DNA of 64,000 nucleotides from Pelobates cultripes (Eukaryota; Chordata; Amphibia; Anura; Pelobatidae). Below the pieces are notes generated by a model. That model ran no database searches, was not told the DNA's origin, and saw only the letters and a program-made list of their open reading frames with translations. This document shows positions 43,679 to 54,684 of this stretch, piece by piece. Where the stretch lies: NCBI GenBank assembly GCA_933207985.1, contig OW240916.1:301567561-301631560 (forward strand), written 5' to 3'. The translations under genes were made by a program, and so were the position numbers. Each line of letters starts with the position of its first letter. Position 1 is the stretch's first letter.

Positions 43679-45240
43679 CAGGGAGTGCAGAATTATTCGG
43701 CAAGTTGTATTTTTGAGGATTAATTTTATTATTGAACAACAACCATGTTCTCAATGAACCCAAAAAACTCATTAATATCAAAGCTGAATATTTTTGGAAG
43801 TAGTTTTTAGTTTGTTTTTAGTTTTAGCTATGTTAGGGGGATATCTGTGTGTGCAGGTGACTATTACTGTGCATAATTATTAGGCAACTTAACAAAAACA
43901 AATATATACCCATTTCAATTATTTATTATTACCAGTGAAACCAATATAACATCTCAACATTCACAAATATACATTTCTGACATTCAAAAACAAAACAAAA
44001 ACAAATCAGTGACCAATATAGCCACCTTTCTTTGCAAGGACACTCAAAAGCCTGCCATCCATGGATTCTGTCAGTGTTTTGATCTGTTCACCATCAACAT
44101 TGCATGCAGCAGCAACCACAGCCTCCCAGACACTGTTCAGAGAGGTGTACTGTTTTCCCTCCTTGTAAATCTCACATTTGATGATGGACCACAGGTTCTC
44201 AATGGGGTTCAGATCAGGTGAACAAGGAGGCCATGTCATTAGATTTTCTTCTGTTATACCCTTTCTTGACAGCCACGCTGTGGAGTACTTGGACGCGTGT
44301 GATGGAGCATTGTCCTGCATGAAAATCATGTTTTTCTTGAAGGATGCAGACTTCTTCCTGTACCACTGCTTGAAGAAGGTGTCTTCCAGGAACTGGCAGT
44401 AGGACTGGAAGTTGAGCTTGACTCCATCCTCAACCCGAAAAGGCCCCACAAGCTCATCTTTGATGATACCAGCCCAAACCAGTACTCCACCTCCACCTTG
44501 CTGGCGTCTGAGTCGGACTGGAGCTCTCTGCCCTTTACCAATCCAGCCACGGGCCCATCCATCTGGCCCATCAAGACTCACTCTCATATCATCAGTCCAT
44601 AAAACCTTAGAAAAATCAGTCTTGAGATATTTCTTGGCCCAGTCTTGACGTTTCAGCTTGTGTGTCTTGTTCAGTGGTGGTCGTCTTTCAGCCTTTCTTA
44701 CCTTGGCCATGTCTCTGAGTATTGCACACCTTGTGCTTTTGGGCACTCCAGTGATGTTGCAGCTCTGAAATATGGCCAAACTGGTGGCAAGTGGCATCGT
44801 GGCAGCTGCACGCTTGACTTTTCTCAGTTCATGGGCAGTTATTTTGCGCCTTGGTTTTTCCACACGCTTCTTGCGACCCTGTTGACTATTTTGAATGAAA
44901 CGCTTGATTGTTCGATGATCACGCTTCAGAAGCTTTGCAATTTTAAGAGTGCTGCATCCCTCTGCAAGATATCTCACTATTTTTGACTTTTCTGAGCCTG
45001 TCAAGTCCTTCTTTTGACCCATTTTGCCAAAGGAAAGGAAGTTGCCTAATAATTATGCACACCTGATATAGGGTGTTGATGTCATTAGACCACACCCCTT
45101 CTCATTACAGAGATGCACATCACCTAATATGCTTAATTGGTAGTAGGCTTTCGAGCCTATACAGCTTGGAGTAAGACAACATGCATAAAGAGGATGATGT
45201 GGTCAAAATACTCATTTGCCTAATAATTCTGCACTCCCTG
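43679..45240 (-). mobile_element. Tc1/mariner transposon, DD37E type, copy 2 (full length)
   Basis: Same outer and inner inverted repeats as copy 1, with TA at 43677-43678 and 45241-45242. The left outer repeat has one change (ATTATTCGGC). Length is 1,562 bp. It is in the same orientation as copy 1, 34 kb away. Confidence 0.97.
44006..45022 (-). CDS. Tc1-like transposase, copy 2
   Basis: A 338-residue intact frame. Against the copy at 10043-11059 four positions differ: Glu to Asp in WTD(E/D)M next to the first catalytic Asp, Ser to Phe in LN(S/F)QSY, a double change in WL(A/S)RKGI(K/T), and Arg to Cys in AA(R/C)NV (five substitutions at four sites). Catalytic Asp, Asp and Glu are all kept with 37-residue spacing. 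It could be active, but the change beside the first Asp makes copy 1 the better candidate. Confidence 0.95.
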   Translation of the reverse strand: MGQKKDLTGSEKSKIVRYLAEGCSTLKIAKLLKRDHRTIKRFIQNSQQGRKKRVEKPRRKITAHELRKVKRAAATMPLATSLAIFQSCNITGVPKSTRCAILRDMAKVRKAERRPPLNKTHKLKRQDWAKKYLKTDFSKVLWTDDMRVSLDGPDGWARGWIGKGQRAPVRLRRQQGGGGVLVWAGIIKDELVGPFRVEDGVKLNFQSYCQFLEDTFFKQWYRKKSASFKKNMIFMQDNAPSHASKYSTAWLSRKGITEENLMTWPPCSPDLNPIENLWSIIKCEIYKEGKQYTSLNSVWEAVVAAACNVDGEQIKTLTESMDGRLLSVLAKKGGYIGH

Positions 45241-45242
45241 TA

Positions 45243-47770
45243 TACTGTTTATACACTGCATATACTCTCATTGATTTTATACAATACTGGTATAAAGTGA
45301 GGTAACACTAGGGTATGCTAAGGCATAACATTGATAAGCAGGTAACGAATCAAGCTGTATTATGTCAACCATACTGGCAACACATAAAGAATTACATTTT
45401 CTTTGAATGTGAAATATTCTAGTTTATAACAATTGAGTATTTTTTCTTCACCCCCATTTTTGAGTACACTAACGTCCGCTTACTGTAGCACAAACATCCA
45501 ATAGGATGCACTTTGCAAAATATTTTTCACAGCATGACTGTACTGCAATACATCAGGAAGTGACTACGTTTAGAGTGAGATGCAAGGTAGGCGATTCTGA
45601 CTTAGTAGGAATGAAGTTTGCGTAATAAAATGATCCAGACTAAAAATAATCTCCAGTATTATTACATTATATTGACAATGAATTAAAGGTACGTAAACAT
45701 AATTATAAATGCTAAAGATATACTTTGCTCTGAAGTTCATCTGTTTCCTGCAAATCATCATGAACAGTCTAGGAAGTGCTAATCCTAGCGTTTTCTATGT
45801 GTTTCCAGCAGCTCAGAGTGCATGCGCGCAATCTAAGGCAGCGAGAGGGGAGGGAGTTGGGAGAGGGAGGAAGGGATCTTTTGATTTAAAAAAAAAAGAT
45901 TCAAGTAGATAAGTAGTAGAAGGAGTAAGTAAGGGGATTTGATTTTCCTCTCGCAGGTACGTTGCTTGCAAGGGAGCAGATTATTCCGCCTGTTGCCAGT
46001 GTGCGCTGACAACAGATGTAAAATATGCACAGAATTGACATTCGGCAACCAAGAACAGTCATGTGAGCTGGGGGTACAACTGGCCCCTGGCATACAAATG
46101 CAAATATCTCTGAATGTGCAGCGTGCCAAGCAGAATCTCTGCACATACAGACTCTGACCATCATGACAACTTCAAGTCACTGAAGTAGTAATGTTTGTTG
46201 GCGTAACCCTTTAACCCTGGGTAAATAACAGTAAGAAAAAAGACCCTTCAATTGCCACATTTGAGGATACATGTAAAGGTTACATGCATAAGTTAAATTT
46301 ATTCTTTCATTTTGCACGGACACAGTAATAATAATTCCAAATGCGTGCATTGTGAAGTATACACAGTATACAGTATAGGAGAGACTTCTCTCAGACTCCA
46401 GAGCTCTTTAGAATGACAAAGCAGAATCTAGTTGTGTTGTGTTTTTGAAGCACATAACTTTTACTGCACAAGAAAGTAGCCTCCACTCCTGGGTAGAGCC
46501 CAACACATGTTGTGCATCTTGCTCTTACACTAAAATTTGGATTCACTTTTCAAATTATTTAATATTTTGGATAAACTTTTAGAATTATTATTTTTTCTTT
46601 AAAAAATGCACTTGCACAATGCTTTCTGGGGTCAGTTCCCTGGTTTCCCCAAAGAAGGCACACCGGGGATCAGAGGTGGGACAGGACCCTAGGAATGGTA
46701 ATTTAAATTTCTGTTGGACGCCATTAAAGTGACTTTGCCCATGCGTAACTTATCGCTTCATGGGTATTCCATTTTGTAACCGTCTGCATCACTCTTTCAC
46801 TTAGCCCCTCTTTTCACTTAGCACCACTAGTGGTTTGTACCATAACAACTTCAGGTGGCTTTATGCCTTAGTATACTGTAAAATGATTTTTAAAAAGTTA
46901 GATTTACATCTACAAAGAGCATAAAACGCAAGCTACAGAATTGTAGTAAATAAAATAGGATAGTGATGTAGAATCATCATGAAATAATTGCATTCTGCTC
47001 ATGTGCTGAAAAACACCAAATAAGTCTGCGTGTACAATCCTACAGCTGGGCATTTATCGCTTTACAAATTTCACACTTGGTCAAACATCACTTGGTCAAC
47101 GCAAACAGGTTATCAAACATAATTTAATAAACTCAAATTGGCATACACTCTCAAAGGCCTGATTTGTGTTTACACTTTCATTGCCATTAATCCGTCATGC
47201 ATTCAGACAAAGAACTGACTGTAGCAGAGATTTTCTAATACTTTCGAATTACTAAATGTAATTGTTCTTGTACACCCAGAGGCAATTTGTTCTGAGCCGT
47301 TTACATAATATTTAAAGGGACACTCAAGGAAATCTATACTCATTGCATAGGCTATGTTTCAAAGAAGTCCTTATGTATGTCTCTCTGGACATGGTTATAA
47401 CTGCAGCTTTGAGCAAAAGTGGATGTAGCTAAAAGTCTTCCTTTTATCCCTTTGACTTCACGGTTGGCTCTATAGTTCCTACTTTGACTGCACAAAATAT
47501 TTGCATGGTGTGTATATTATAACTGAATAAAGCAATAGCCTTGTAACAGTTTTAGTATTGCTGGTATCAACTTATCTGTCTGTTCGCTTGTCTCGTCTTC
47601 TGATGAGTGAAACAGCAGCTGAGAATTAAATGATATATTAGATAAATTCACAGAACCTTTCTTTGACCATACTTGTGTATAAATGTATATTTAAAATACA
47701 GAGGAAAAAAGTGATCAGAGGGTTAATTGTATCATTATTTTATATGGATGGGTTTAGAGGCACTAGGTGT
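45243..47770. other. Intergenic sequence with a MITE remnant
   Basis: About 45665-46211 ends in GGCGTAACCCTTTAA with the CTTCAAGTCACTGAAG hairpin of the AGAGTTACTCC family. It also contains CTCGCAGGTACG. At 47313 a TTAAAGGGACACTC start is seen without a matching end. No gene recognised. Confidence 0.5.
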
Positions 47771-47850
47771 TTAACCCCTTAAAGACAAAACTTCTGGAAT
47801 AAAAGGGAATCATGACATGTCACACATGTCATGTGTCCTTAAGGGGTTAA
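47771..47850. mobile_element. 80-bp TTAA palindromic micro-MITE
   Basis: TTAACCCCTTAAAGACA pairs with TGTCCTTAAGGGGTTAA at the other end. The centre pairs CATGACATGT with ACATGTCATG. TTAA is at both ends. Confidence 0.9.
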
Positions 47851-48462
47851 GGGAAAATATACGTCAAGTTCCCGGAAGCTAAAATAAAGATTATGCTTAA
47901 TTGCTAGAATGATCTTATAAATCCATACACACTACAAAGATTGGACATGAGATAGGTATTCACAATGTACTGTATAATATATTGACACTATGCTTGGTCA
48001 CTTTCCCTAGGTCATATAATGATGTTATGCTGTACATGTATATATATAAAACTGTAATATGATATTCACTCTAATATATACAATAGTGATCGTTTATCCA
48101 TAACATTGGAGCACTGAGATCATCAAAAGACGGATACAGTAATTCTATTACCGTACTCACTGATTACAGGAATAGAAATGTAAGAGTAATTTAGCCCAAG
48201 TCGCTAAGTAGGATCCTGACAAATTATATATCAAAATGTCTCAGAATTTAACCATGATTCAATAAAGACTATTTCCCCATATTAGTACACTTATATTACA
48301 CATCCAAAAACCATAAATCTGGAATTTCTCAAAGAAAAGTATATTAAAAATATATTCACCAAGAGTTCATTTTATCAGATTCTGTAAATATTTTTTAAAC
48401 AAAGTCAGGTTGTTGCTTTGGAAAAATAGATAATTCAAGGATATAATAGTTATTACCATTAC
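47851..48462. other. AT-rich non-coding sequence
   Basis: Nothing recognised. Confidence 0.5.
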
Positions 48463-49100
48463 AGATCAAGTAAGTGAGGCATGGGGGGGGGCAGACTACA
48501 GATTAGGTTAGTGAGGGATGGGGTGGAAATTTACAGATCAGGTAAGTGAGGGATGGGGGCAGCCTACAGATTAGGTAAGTGAGGCATGGGGTGGCAGTTT
48601 ACAGATTAGGTAAGTGAGGCATGGGGTGGCAGTTTACAGATTAGGTAAGTGAGGCATGGGGGTGGCAGTTTACAGATTAGGTAAGTGAGGCATGGGGGTG
48701 GCAGTTTACAGATTAGGTAAGTGAGGCATGGGGAGGCAGTTTACAGATTAGGTAAGTGAGGCATGGGGGGCAGCCTACAGATTAGGTAAGTGAGGCATGG
48801 GGTGGCAGTTTACAGATTAGGGAGTGAGGCATGGGGTGGCAGTTTACAGATTAGGTAAGTGAGGGCATGGGGTGGCAGTTTACAGATTAGGTAAGTGAGG
48901 CATGGGGTGGCAGTTTACAGATTAGGTAAGTGAGGCATGGGGTGGCAGTTTACAGATTAGGTAAGTGAGGCATGGGGAGGCAGTTTACAGATTAGGTAAG
49001 TGAGGCATGGGGTGGCAGTTTACAGATTAGGTAAGTGAGGCATGGGGTGGCAGTTTACAGATTAGGTAAGTGAGGCATGGGGGGCAGCCTACAGATTAGG
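48463..49100 (+). repeat. Minisatellite of ~35 bp units containing AGGTAAGTGAGG
   Basis: About 18 units. The unit reads TACAGATTAGGTAAGTGAGG then CATGGGGTGGCAGTT. Sixteen of the units keep GTAAGTGAG by hand count. The array ends exactly where an LTR begins (49101), so the LTR probably inserted into it. Confidence 0.95.
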
Positions 49101-49567
49101 TGTAGAATATTGCATATTCTATGTTTCTATTGATTATATATGGATGTGTGGATTGACATAAGTAACCGATGGTCTAAGTGACATGGCTTTCTTTGTATGA
49201 GAGCTCTGGAATGTAAGTTGGGTGTTTTGTCCTTATATGGCTAGAGTTATACTCTGACATCATTATGGCACTTCTATATAGTAACTGAACAAAGAGACAC
49301 AAGGTCTCTTAGCTCTTGGCTCTCTTTCCTGTACAACGATGTAACTCTCCCTTCAGGAGTCCAGCAATTACCATCTGCTGTTGAATGTCCATTATCCTGT
49401 AACATACTTTGTTGTTTTATTATGTATCCGTATATAAGAATAAACCTGAAGAAACCGTAAGTCAGATTGCGTATTAGTACTTTTCATTAATATAGACATA
49501 TATTAATGTGGCGAGCAAATTTGGCCCAAGACTATATACATATATACAAAAGACAGGTATATATCAA
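49101..49567 (+). repeat. Solo LTR-like segment, copy 1 (empty of MITE)
   Basis: It starts TGTAGAATATTGC, has AATAAA at 49439-49444, and continues through GCGAGCAAATTTGGCCCAAG into a short leader. The reverse copy at 54685-55622 matches across this whole length. No internal coding region is attached, so both are probably solo LTRs or fragments. Confidence 0.8.
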
Positions 49568-49569
49568 TA

Positions 49570-49700
49570 GTGATGTCGCGAACCGTTCGTGGCGAACTCC
49601 GGTCAGCTGACACATCCCTGCCAATCTCCGGCAGACCCTCCCTCCCAGACCCTCCTACTTCCTGGACAGCATCCATGTTGAAGGCAGCTTAGTTTTTTTT
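49570..49700. mobile_element. Partial fold-back MITE (GTGATGTCGCGAACC end)
   Basis: It shares its end with the complete element at 53926-54161, including CAGACCCTCC and GACAGCATCCAT text. The other end is missing. Confidence 0.65.
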
Positions 49701-49974
49701 TTTGGTTTTTTTTTTAAGTTCAATCTCTGCTGTATGCAGTATACCCTTTCCCTAATGTCCAACATGTCAGAAACCTGTTGTCTTGCTCCTAGACTGTAGC
49801 TGTGAGAAGCCTATAGTTTTTCTAGCAGGTACTATCAAACTTCTCTCTCTTATCCTAGCCTTTAATAACCTTATAACCATATCCTAGCCTTTGAAAAATG
49901 TCATATTGAACCTATTGGAGGGATTGGATCCTTGGTGTTGCCAATAAATGAGAGAGGGCTGCTTGCTGTGTGTT

Positions 49975-50285
49975 TATTCAGCAGTGAGTGTATGTATTCA
50001 TCACTCTCTGTGTGTATTCAGCAATCTGGGTGTGTATATTCAGTAGTCTCTGTGTGTGTGTGTGTGTATTCAGAAGTCTTTGTGTGTATTCAATTTTGAC
50101 ATGTATTCAGCAGTCTCTGTGTGTATTCAGCAATCTGCGTGTGTGTCTTCAGCAGTCTGTGTGTGTGTATTCAGCAGTCTGTGTGTGTGTATTCAGCAGT
50201 CTCTGTGTGTGTATTTAGCAGTTTGTGTAGTCAGCAGTCTGTGTGTGCATGTACTCAGCAGTCTGTGTGTATGTATTTAGCAGTC
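49975..50285 (+). repeat. TG-rich minisatellite (GTGTATTCAGCAGTCT)
   Basis: About a dozen ~24-bp units with CAGCAGTCTGTGTGTGT. It is bordered by unrelated sequence. Confidence 0.85.
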
Positions 50286-50319
50286 TGGGGGTGGGAAGCA
50301 AAAACACAGAGAGAATGGA

Positions 50320-50760
50320 GAAGAAGACAATGACAAAGAGAGGGGCTGGGGAAAGGGACAATGACACACATTGAGGGGCTGGGAAGGGGATAGGAACACA
50401 CAGTGTGGATGGAGTAGAGGGCAATGACACACAGAGGGGCTGGGAAAGGGTCAATGACACACACTGAGGGGCTTGGAAGGGGACAGGGACACACAGAGGG
50501 GCTGGAGAAGGGGACAATAACACACAGAGGACCTGGGGATGGGGACAGGGACACACAGAGGGGCTAAGGAAGGGGACAATGACACACACAAAGGAGCTCG
50601 AAAAGGGGACAGTGACACAGAGGGGCTGGGAAGAATATAAAGAGACACACAGAGGAACTGGGGAAGGGGACAATGACACTTAAAGGGGCTGGGGGAAGTA
50701 AGAGACACACAAAGGGGCTGGGGAAAGTAAGATACACACAAAGGGGAGTGTAAGACACAA
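50320..50760 (+). repeat. Purine-rich minisatellite (GACACACAGAGGGGCTGGG)
   Basis: Units of ~35-40 bp with GGGGACAATGACACAC and GGGGCTGGG. The opposite strand yields spurious Cys/Pro/Ser-rich frames. Confidence 0.85.
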
Positions 50761-50811
50761 AGGGGAAAAGTGTAGGATAAAGTAAACTAATGGAGGTAGA
50801 TACACTAAGAG

Positions 50812-52154
50812 CAGGGCCGTCTTTAACGCAGGGCAAACGGGGCAGCTGCCCCGGGACCTGTCCCAGCTGGGGGGCCCAAGACAGCTGCTCCTTTTACCCT
50901 CTGCCCGCAAACTATGGGGGCCCATCGGGTGGCCCATGCACTTAGGGCCACCTGGTGGGCCTGTGTCAGCAGGGGCCCGGTCGGGCGCTGTGGCGGTTTA
51001 ACTGCGCGACCGGGCCCTTGCTTTTTCGGCAGCACTGGGAGGAAGTGACAGCCGCGCGTCACTTCCTCCCACAGAAACAAGAGCCGCGCGGGAGGAAGGA
51101 GCTGTTCCGGAGGGGGCCAGGCCGGGAGAGCTTAACTCCCAGCCACCCCAGCCAGCCCACTGGACCCCAGGGAAGCCACCCTCCAGGAAAAGGTAAGAAA
51201 CTGGAGGGTGGTTATCAAATTTTGTGTCTGTGTGTGTGTGTGTGTGTGTGTGAGTATGTATGTCTGTCAGTGTGCCAGTATGTCTGTCAGTGTGTCAGTA
51301 TGTCTGTGTGTGTGAGTCTGTCAGTGTATGTGTGGTTCTGTATGTCTGTGTTTGTCAATATGTCTGTCAGTGTCTGTGTGTATGTGTGTTTCAGTATGTC
51401 CGTCTGTGTGTCAGTATGTCTGTGTGTGTGTGTGTGTGTGTCGGTCAGTGTCTGTGAGTGTCAAAATGTCTGTATGTGTGTACGTCTGTCAGTGTCTGTG
51501 TGTATGTGTGTTTCAGTATGGCTGTCTGTGAGTGTCAAAATGTCTGTATGTGTGTACGTCTGTCAGTGTCTTTGTGTATGTGTGTTTCAGTATGTCTGTC
51601 TGTGTGTATGTGTGCCATAATGTCTGTATGTCTGTCAGTGTGTCAGTATGTCTATGTGTGAGTCTGTCAGTGTCCATGTGGTTCTGTGTGTATGTGTGTT
51701 TCAGTATGGCTGTCTGTTTGTGTCTCTGTGTCAGTACGTCTGTCAGAATGTGCCTTTGTATCTGTATGTTGTCCGTTTGTGTTTGTGTGTGTATCTATAT
51801 ATAGTCAGTGTGTATTTGTATGTGTCCGTGTTTTTATATGTATATCTGCATGTGTGTCAGGTTGTGTATCTGTGTGTCTGTATGTGTGTCAGTGTGTGTG
51901 TCGGTGTATCTATATGTAGTCAGTATGTGTACCTTTGTATCTCCATGTGTCAGTGTTTGTATCTGTGTATCTGCATGTGTGTCAGGTTGTGTATCTGTGT
52001 TTGTGTCTATCTGTGTGTCAGTGTTCTATATGTAGTCTGTGTGTATCTGTATGTTCTTGTGTGTATCTATATGCGGTCAGTGTGTATCTATATGTAGTCA
52101 GGGGGCCCAAGTTAATGCTTGCCCAGGGTCCAATCAGAATTAAAGACGGCCCTG
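50812..52154 (+). mobile_element. Non-autonomous hAT-type element with internal TG-rich minisatellite
   Basis: Ends are CAGGGCCGTCTTTAA and TTAAAGACGGCCCTG, a perfect 15-bp inverted repeat. The 8-bp duplication ACTAAGAG at 50804-50811 and 52155-52162 is perfect, so insertion is recent. The left half is GC-rich, then GAAAAGGTAAGAA, then the array. No transposase. Confidence 0.96.
51225..52085 (+). repeat. TG-rich minisatellite inside the hAT-type element
   Basis: Irregular units with GTCTGTCAGTGT and GTTTCAGTATG. A block around 51455-51530 is repeated at about 51535-51610, so larger duplications are overlaid on the short unit. Confidence 0.85.
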
Positions 52155-52162
52155 ACTAAGAG

Positions 52163-53925
52163 GGGTAAGACATTCAAAAGATGTGATAAGAAACACAAAA
52201 CAGGGGTTAAGAGACACACATGTGGAAATGTCTTTTTTTTCTAACAGACTCTCTAATGGATGCTGAAAAGGCCTCTGTTATAGAGACCCCTCCAGGGCCC
52301 TTTACTAGTATTGTTATTACTGGCATTTATAAGTGTTGTGGATGCAATCTGGTACTGTGGGCACATTCTGGTGCTATAGCTAGTGCTGTGAGTGTCTCCA
52401 AATACTGTGGCAACTGCTGTGCTGCTACCGAGTGCTGTGGCGGTAGCTTTGTGTGCAGTTATTTTTATTGTTATAATACAATTAAAGTGCAATTGATCAT
52501 GGGTGTATTACTAATGTGGTGCATTGTATAGTGTTAACATGAAAACAGATTATAAATTGCAACACTCAAATCAGACTGGCAACTTAATTTTTCTAATAAA
52601 ATGTTGCATCAGGTTTCTCGAATCTTTTGCATGCCTGCACTTTATGTGATAATGACTATGATAATGACTATTCATGAGGGACAGAGCATGGATGTCATTA
52701 CAATTATGCTGCCCCTGGAAAATGTCCTGTGGACGCCCATGGTTATTACATGGGGTAACAATATACTTAAAAGACAAATTATTTATATAAAGAAGTAAGA
52801 ACTTGCGGGTGGAGGGTAGGATAGTTCCTGCCAGAAAAAAAAATCTCATTTGCAAACATTGGACGCTAAGTAACAAATTGCCCCTCACCATATTAAGTAA
52901 CATATAACAGCAAAATTATACATAAACAAATATTATATAATGGAAGTAATATATGTATAGAAATAAGGGCTACACAATAATAATAATAAAAAAATATGTT
53001 ATAAAAATTAAATTTATATAATTAAATAGTATTATTACATCCTGCATTATTAGTATCCTATTACATACTGCATTATTCATACTGCTGATTTTTTTCCGTC
53101 ATTCCCTTATTTTGGTTTGGCATGTGTAAGATAAACATTTGCCACATTTACTAAAATCCATTTACCAATGAGCACATCTGCTTATTTTTGTAAAATAGTA
53201 CAAATTGCAGTTTCCCTCGTGATATGACTGTATTTTAATGAGTGAGTATGCATAAAGGACGGTTCTGGATGCGAATATCTAAAAGTGTCAGCGTGTGTTG
53301 TATTTTTATCTTTAATGTGGCTCTGAGGCAGACCACTGAGCAGGTGACGTGTTCTAGAACATACGCAAATCTTTCCTGTATATCTACAAACCCATTAACT
53401 GCAAATACACTTACTGTATGCAGGCAGCCACTAAACCCCAATCCCCCCACCCCCCCCCCCCAAAAAAAATACTGGTTATTAGTATTAGTATGAAATATCT
53501 CCAATATTAGCAGGATCCACATGTGTTGTACAAAATGAAAGAAACAAAAAATACAACCCAAAATCAAGTGGAGAGTAAAGGTGTAGAATCTAAGTAAAGA
53601 GTGCACAAAAATGAGATATAGAAAGCAGTGGAAATAAAGGGAAAATATGGAAAATTAGGGCAAAAAAAGTGTGGAAGAACTGGAGAAAGAGTACAAGTGT
53701 AATATAGCACTTGTTACAGATAGACTACAATAAATCCAAATCCGTAATCATATTTTATGATTATACAGTGTCTAATACAGCATAGTAATAGAGCGCAATA
53801 GAACCTAAAGGTGTGATACCCATTAATGCCCAGATATAGAATACAGTGCAGTGCTCTTGCTAATATCAAGACTGTCTTGACATAGAGCACTTTTTTTCCC
53901 TTTTTCTCTGTAAAGACATCTTCTG
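52163..53925. other. AT-rich non-coding sequence
   Basis: Nothing recognised except a poly(C) run at 53446-53461 followed by A-rich bases. Confidence 0.5.
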
Positions 53926-54161
53926 TAGTGATGTCCCGAACGGTTCGCCACGAACGGTTCGCCACGGACTCATCATTCCAGCCAATCAGCAGCAGACCCT
54001 CCCACCTCCTGGGCAGCTCACTAAGAATGCAGCTTCAAAATGGATGCTGTCCAGGAGGTGGGAGGGTCTGGGAGGGAGGATCTGCTGCTGATTGGCTGGA
54101 ATGATGAGTCCGCGGCGAACCGTTCGGCGAACCGTTCGGCGAACCGTTCGGGACATCACTA
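53926..54161. mobile_element. Fold-back MITE with TAGTGATGTCCCGAAC ends
   Basis: Ends TAGTGATGTCCCGAAC and GTTCGGGACATCACTA pair. The arms continue with repeated GAACGGTTCGCC words and ATTCCAGCCAATCAGCAGCA. If the outer TA is the target duplication, the element is Tc1/mariner-like. Confidence 0.9.
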
Positions 54162-54484
54162 ATCTTGTGTGAAATGCAAATTGAGTATATTTTGGCAGTT
54201 TTGCTAAAGAGTAATTTTACAAAAAAAATGCTTTGTAAATTGTATTATGTGTATTAAAAGCTGCTCCAAAAGGCTGACTATAAAGGTAGTGTACGCTATT
54301 TTATATAGTATTTTATATAGAGTATTGCCCCTGGTTACCACAGCAACGCTCTATTTGGAGCTTGCGAGAACTTGGTCTGCAGCTCACACCCACAGAGCTG
54401 CAGACCTGTAGGGCCAGCCACTGGACCACCAGGGAATGGGGAGCACTGAAAGAAAGGTATATAAATGTGGGGAGGCTAATCACA
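54162..54484. other. Non-coding sequence
   Basis: TTTTATATAGTATTTTATATAGAG is a short duplication at about 54300. CTGCAGCTCACACCCACAG pairs weakly with CTGCAGACC. No gene recognised. Confidence 0.45.
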
Positions 54485-54640
54485 ACCTTCTCACAGCCTG
54501 CCCCCACCTCACAGCATGTCACCCCATGTCACCCTCATACCCTGCCCCCCCACTGTCACCCTCACACCATGCCCCCTCACTGTCACCCTATCACCCCACA
54601 CCCTTACCCCTCCCACTGTCACCCAGACACTGTCACTATC
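54485..54640 (+). repeat. CTGTCACCCTCAC minisatellite, first block
   Basis: Units of ~25 bp with CACTGTCACCCTCACACC. The same repeat resumes at 55623, beyond the LTR copy. Confidence 0.8.
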
Positions 54641-54684
54641 TGTAAAATCTGTCTGGATCGTCAATGTTAAATCTTCTTAATTCC

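Noticed and set aside
50215..52159. Cys/Val-rich and Cys/Pro-rich open frames
   Set aside because: Products of TG-rich and purine-rich minisatellites, open in several frames at once.
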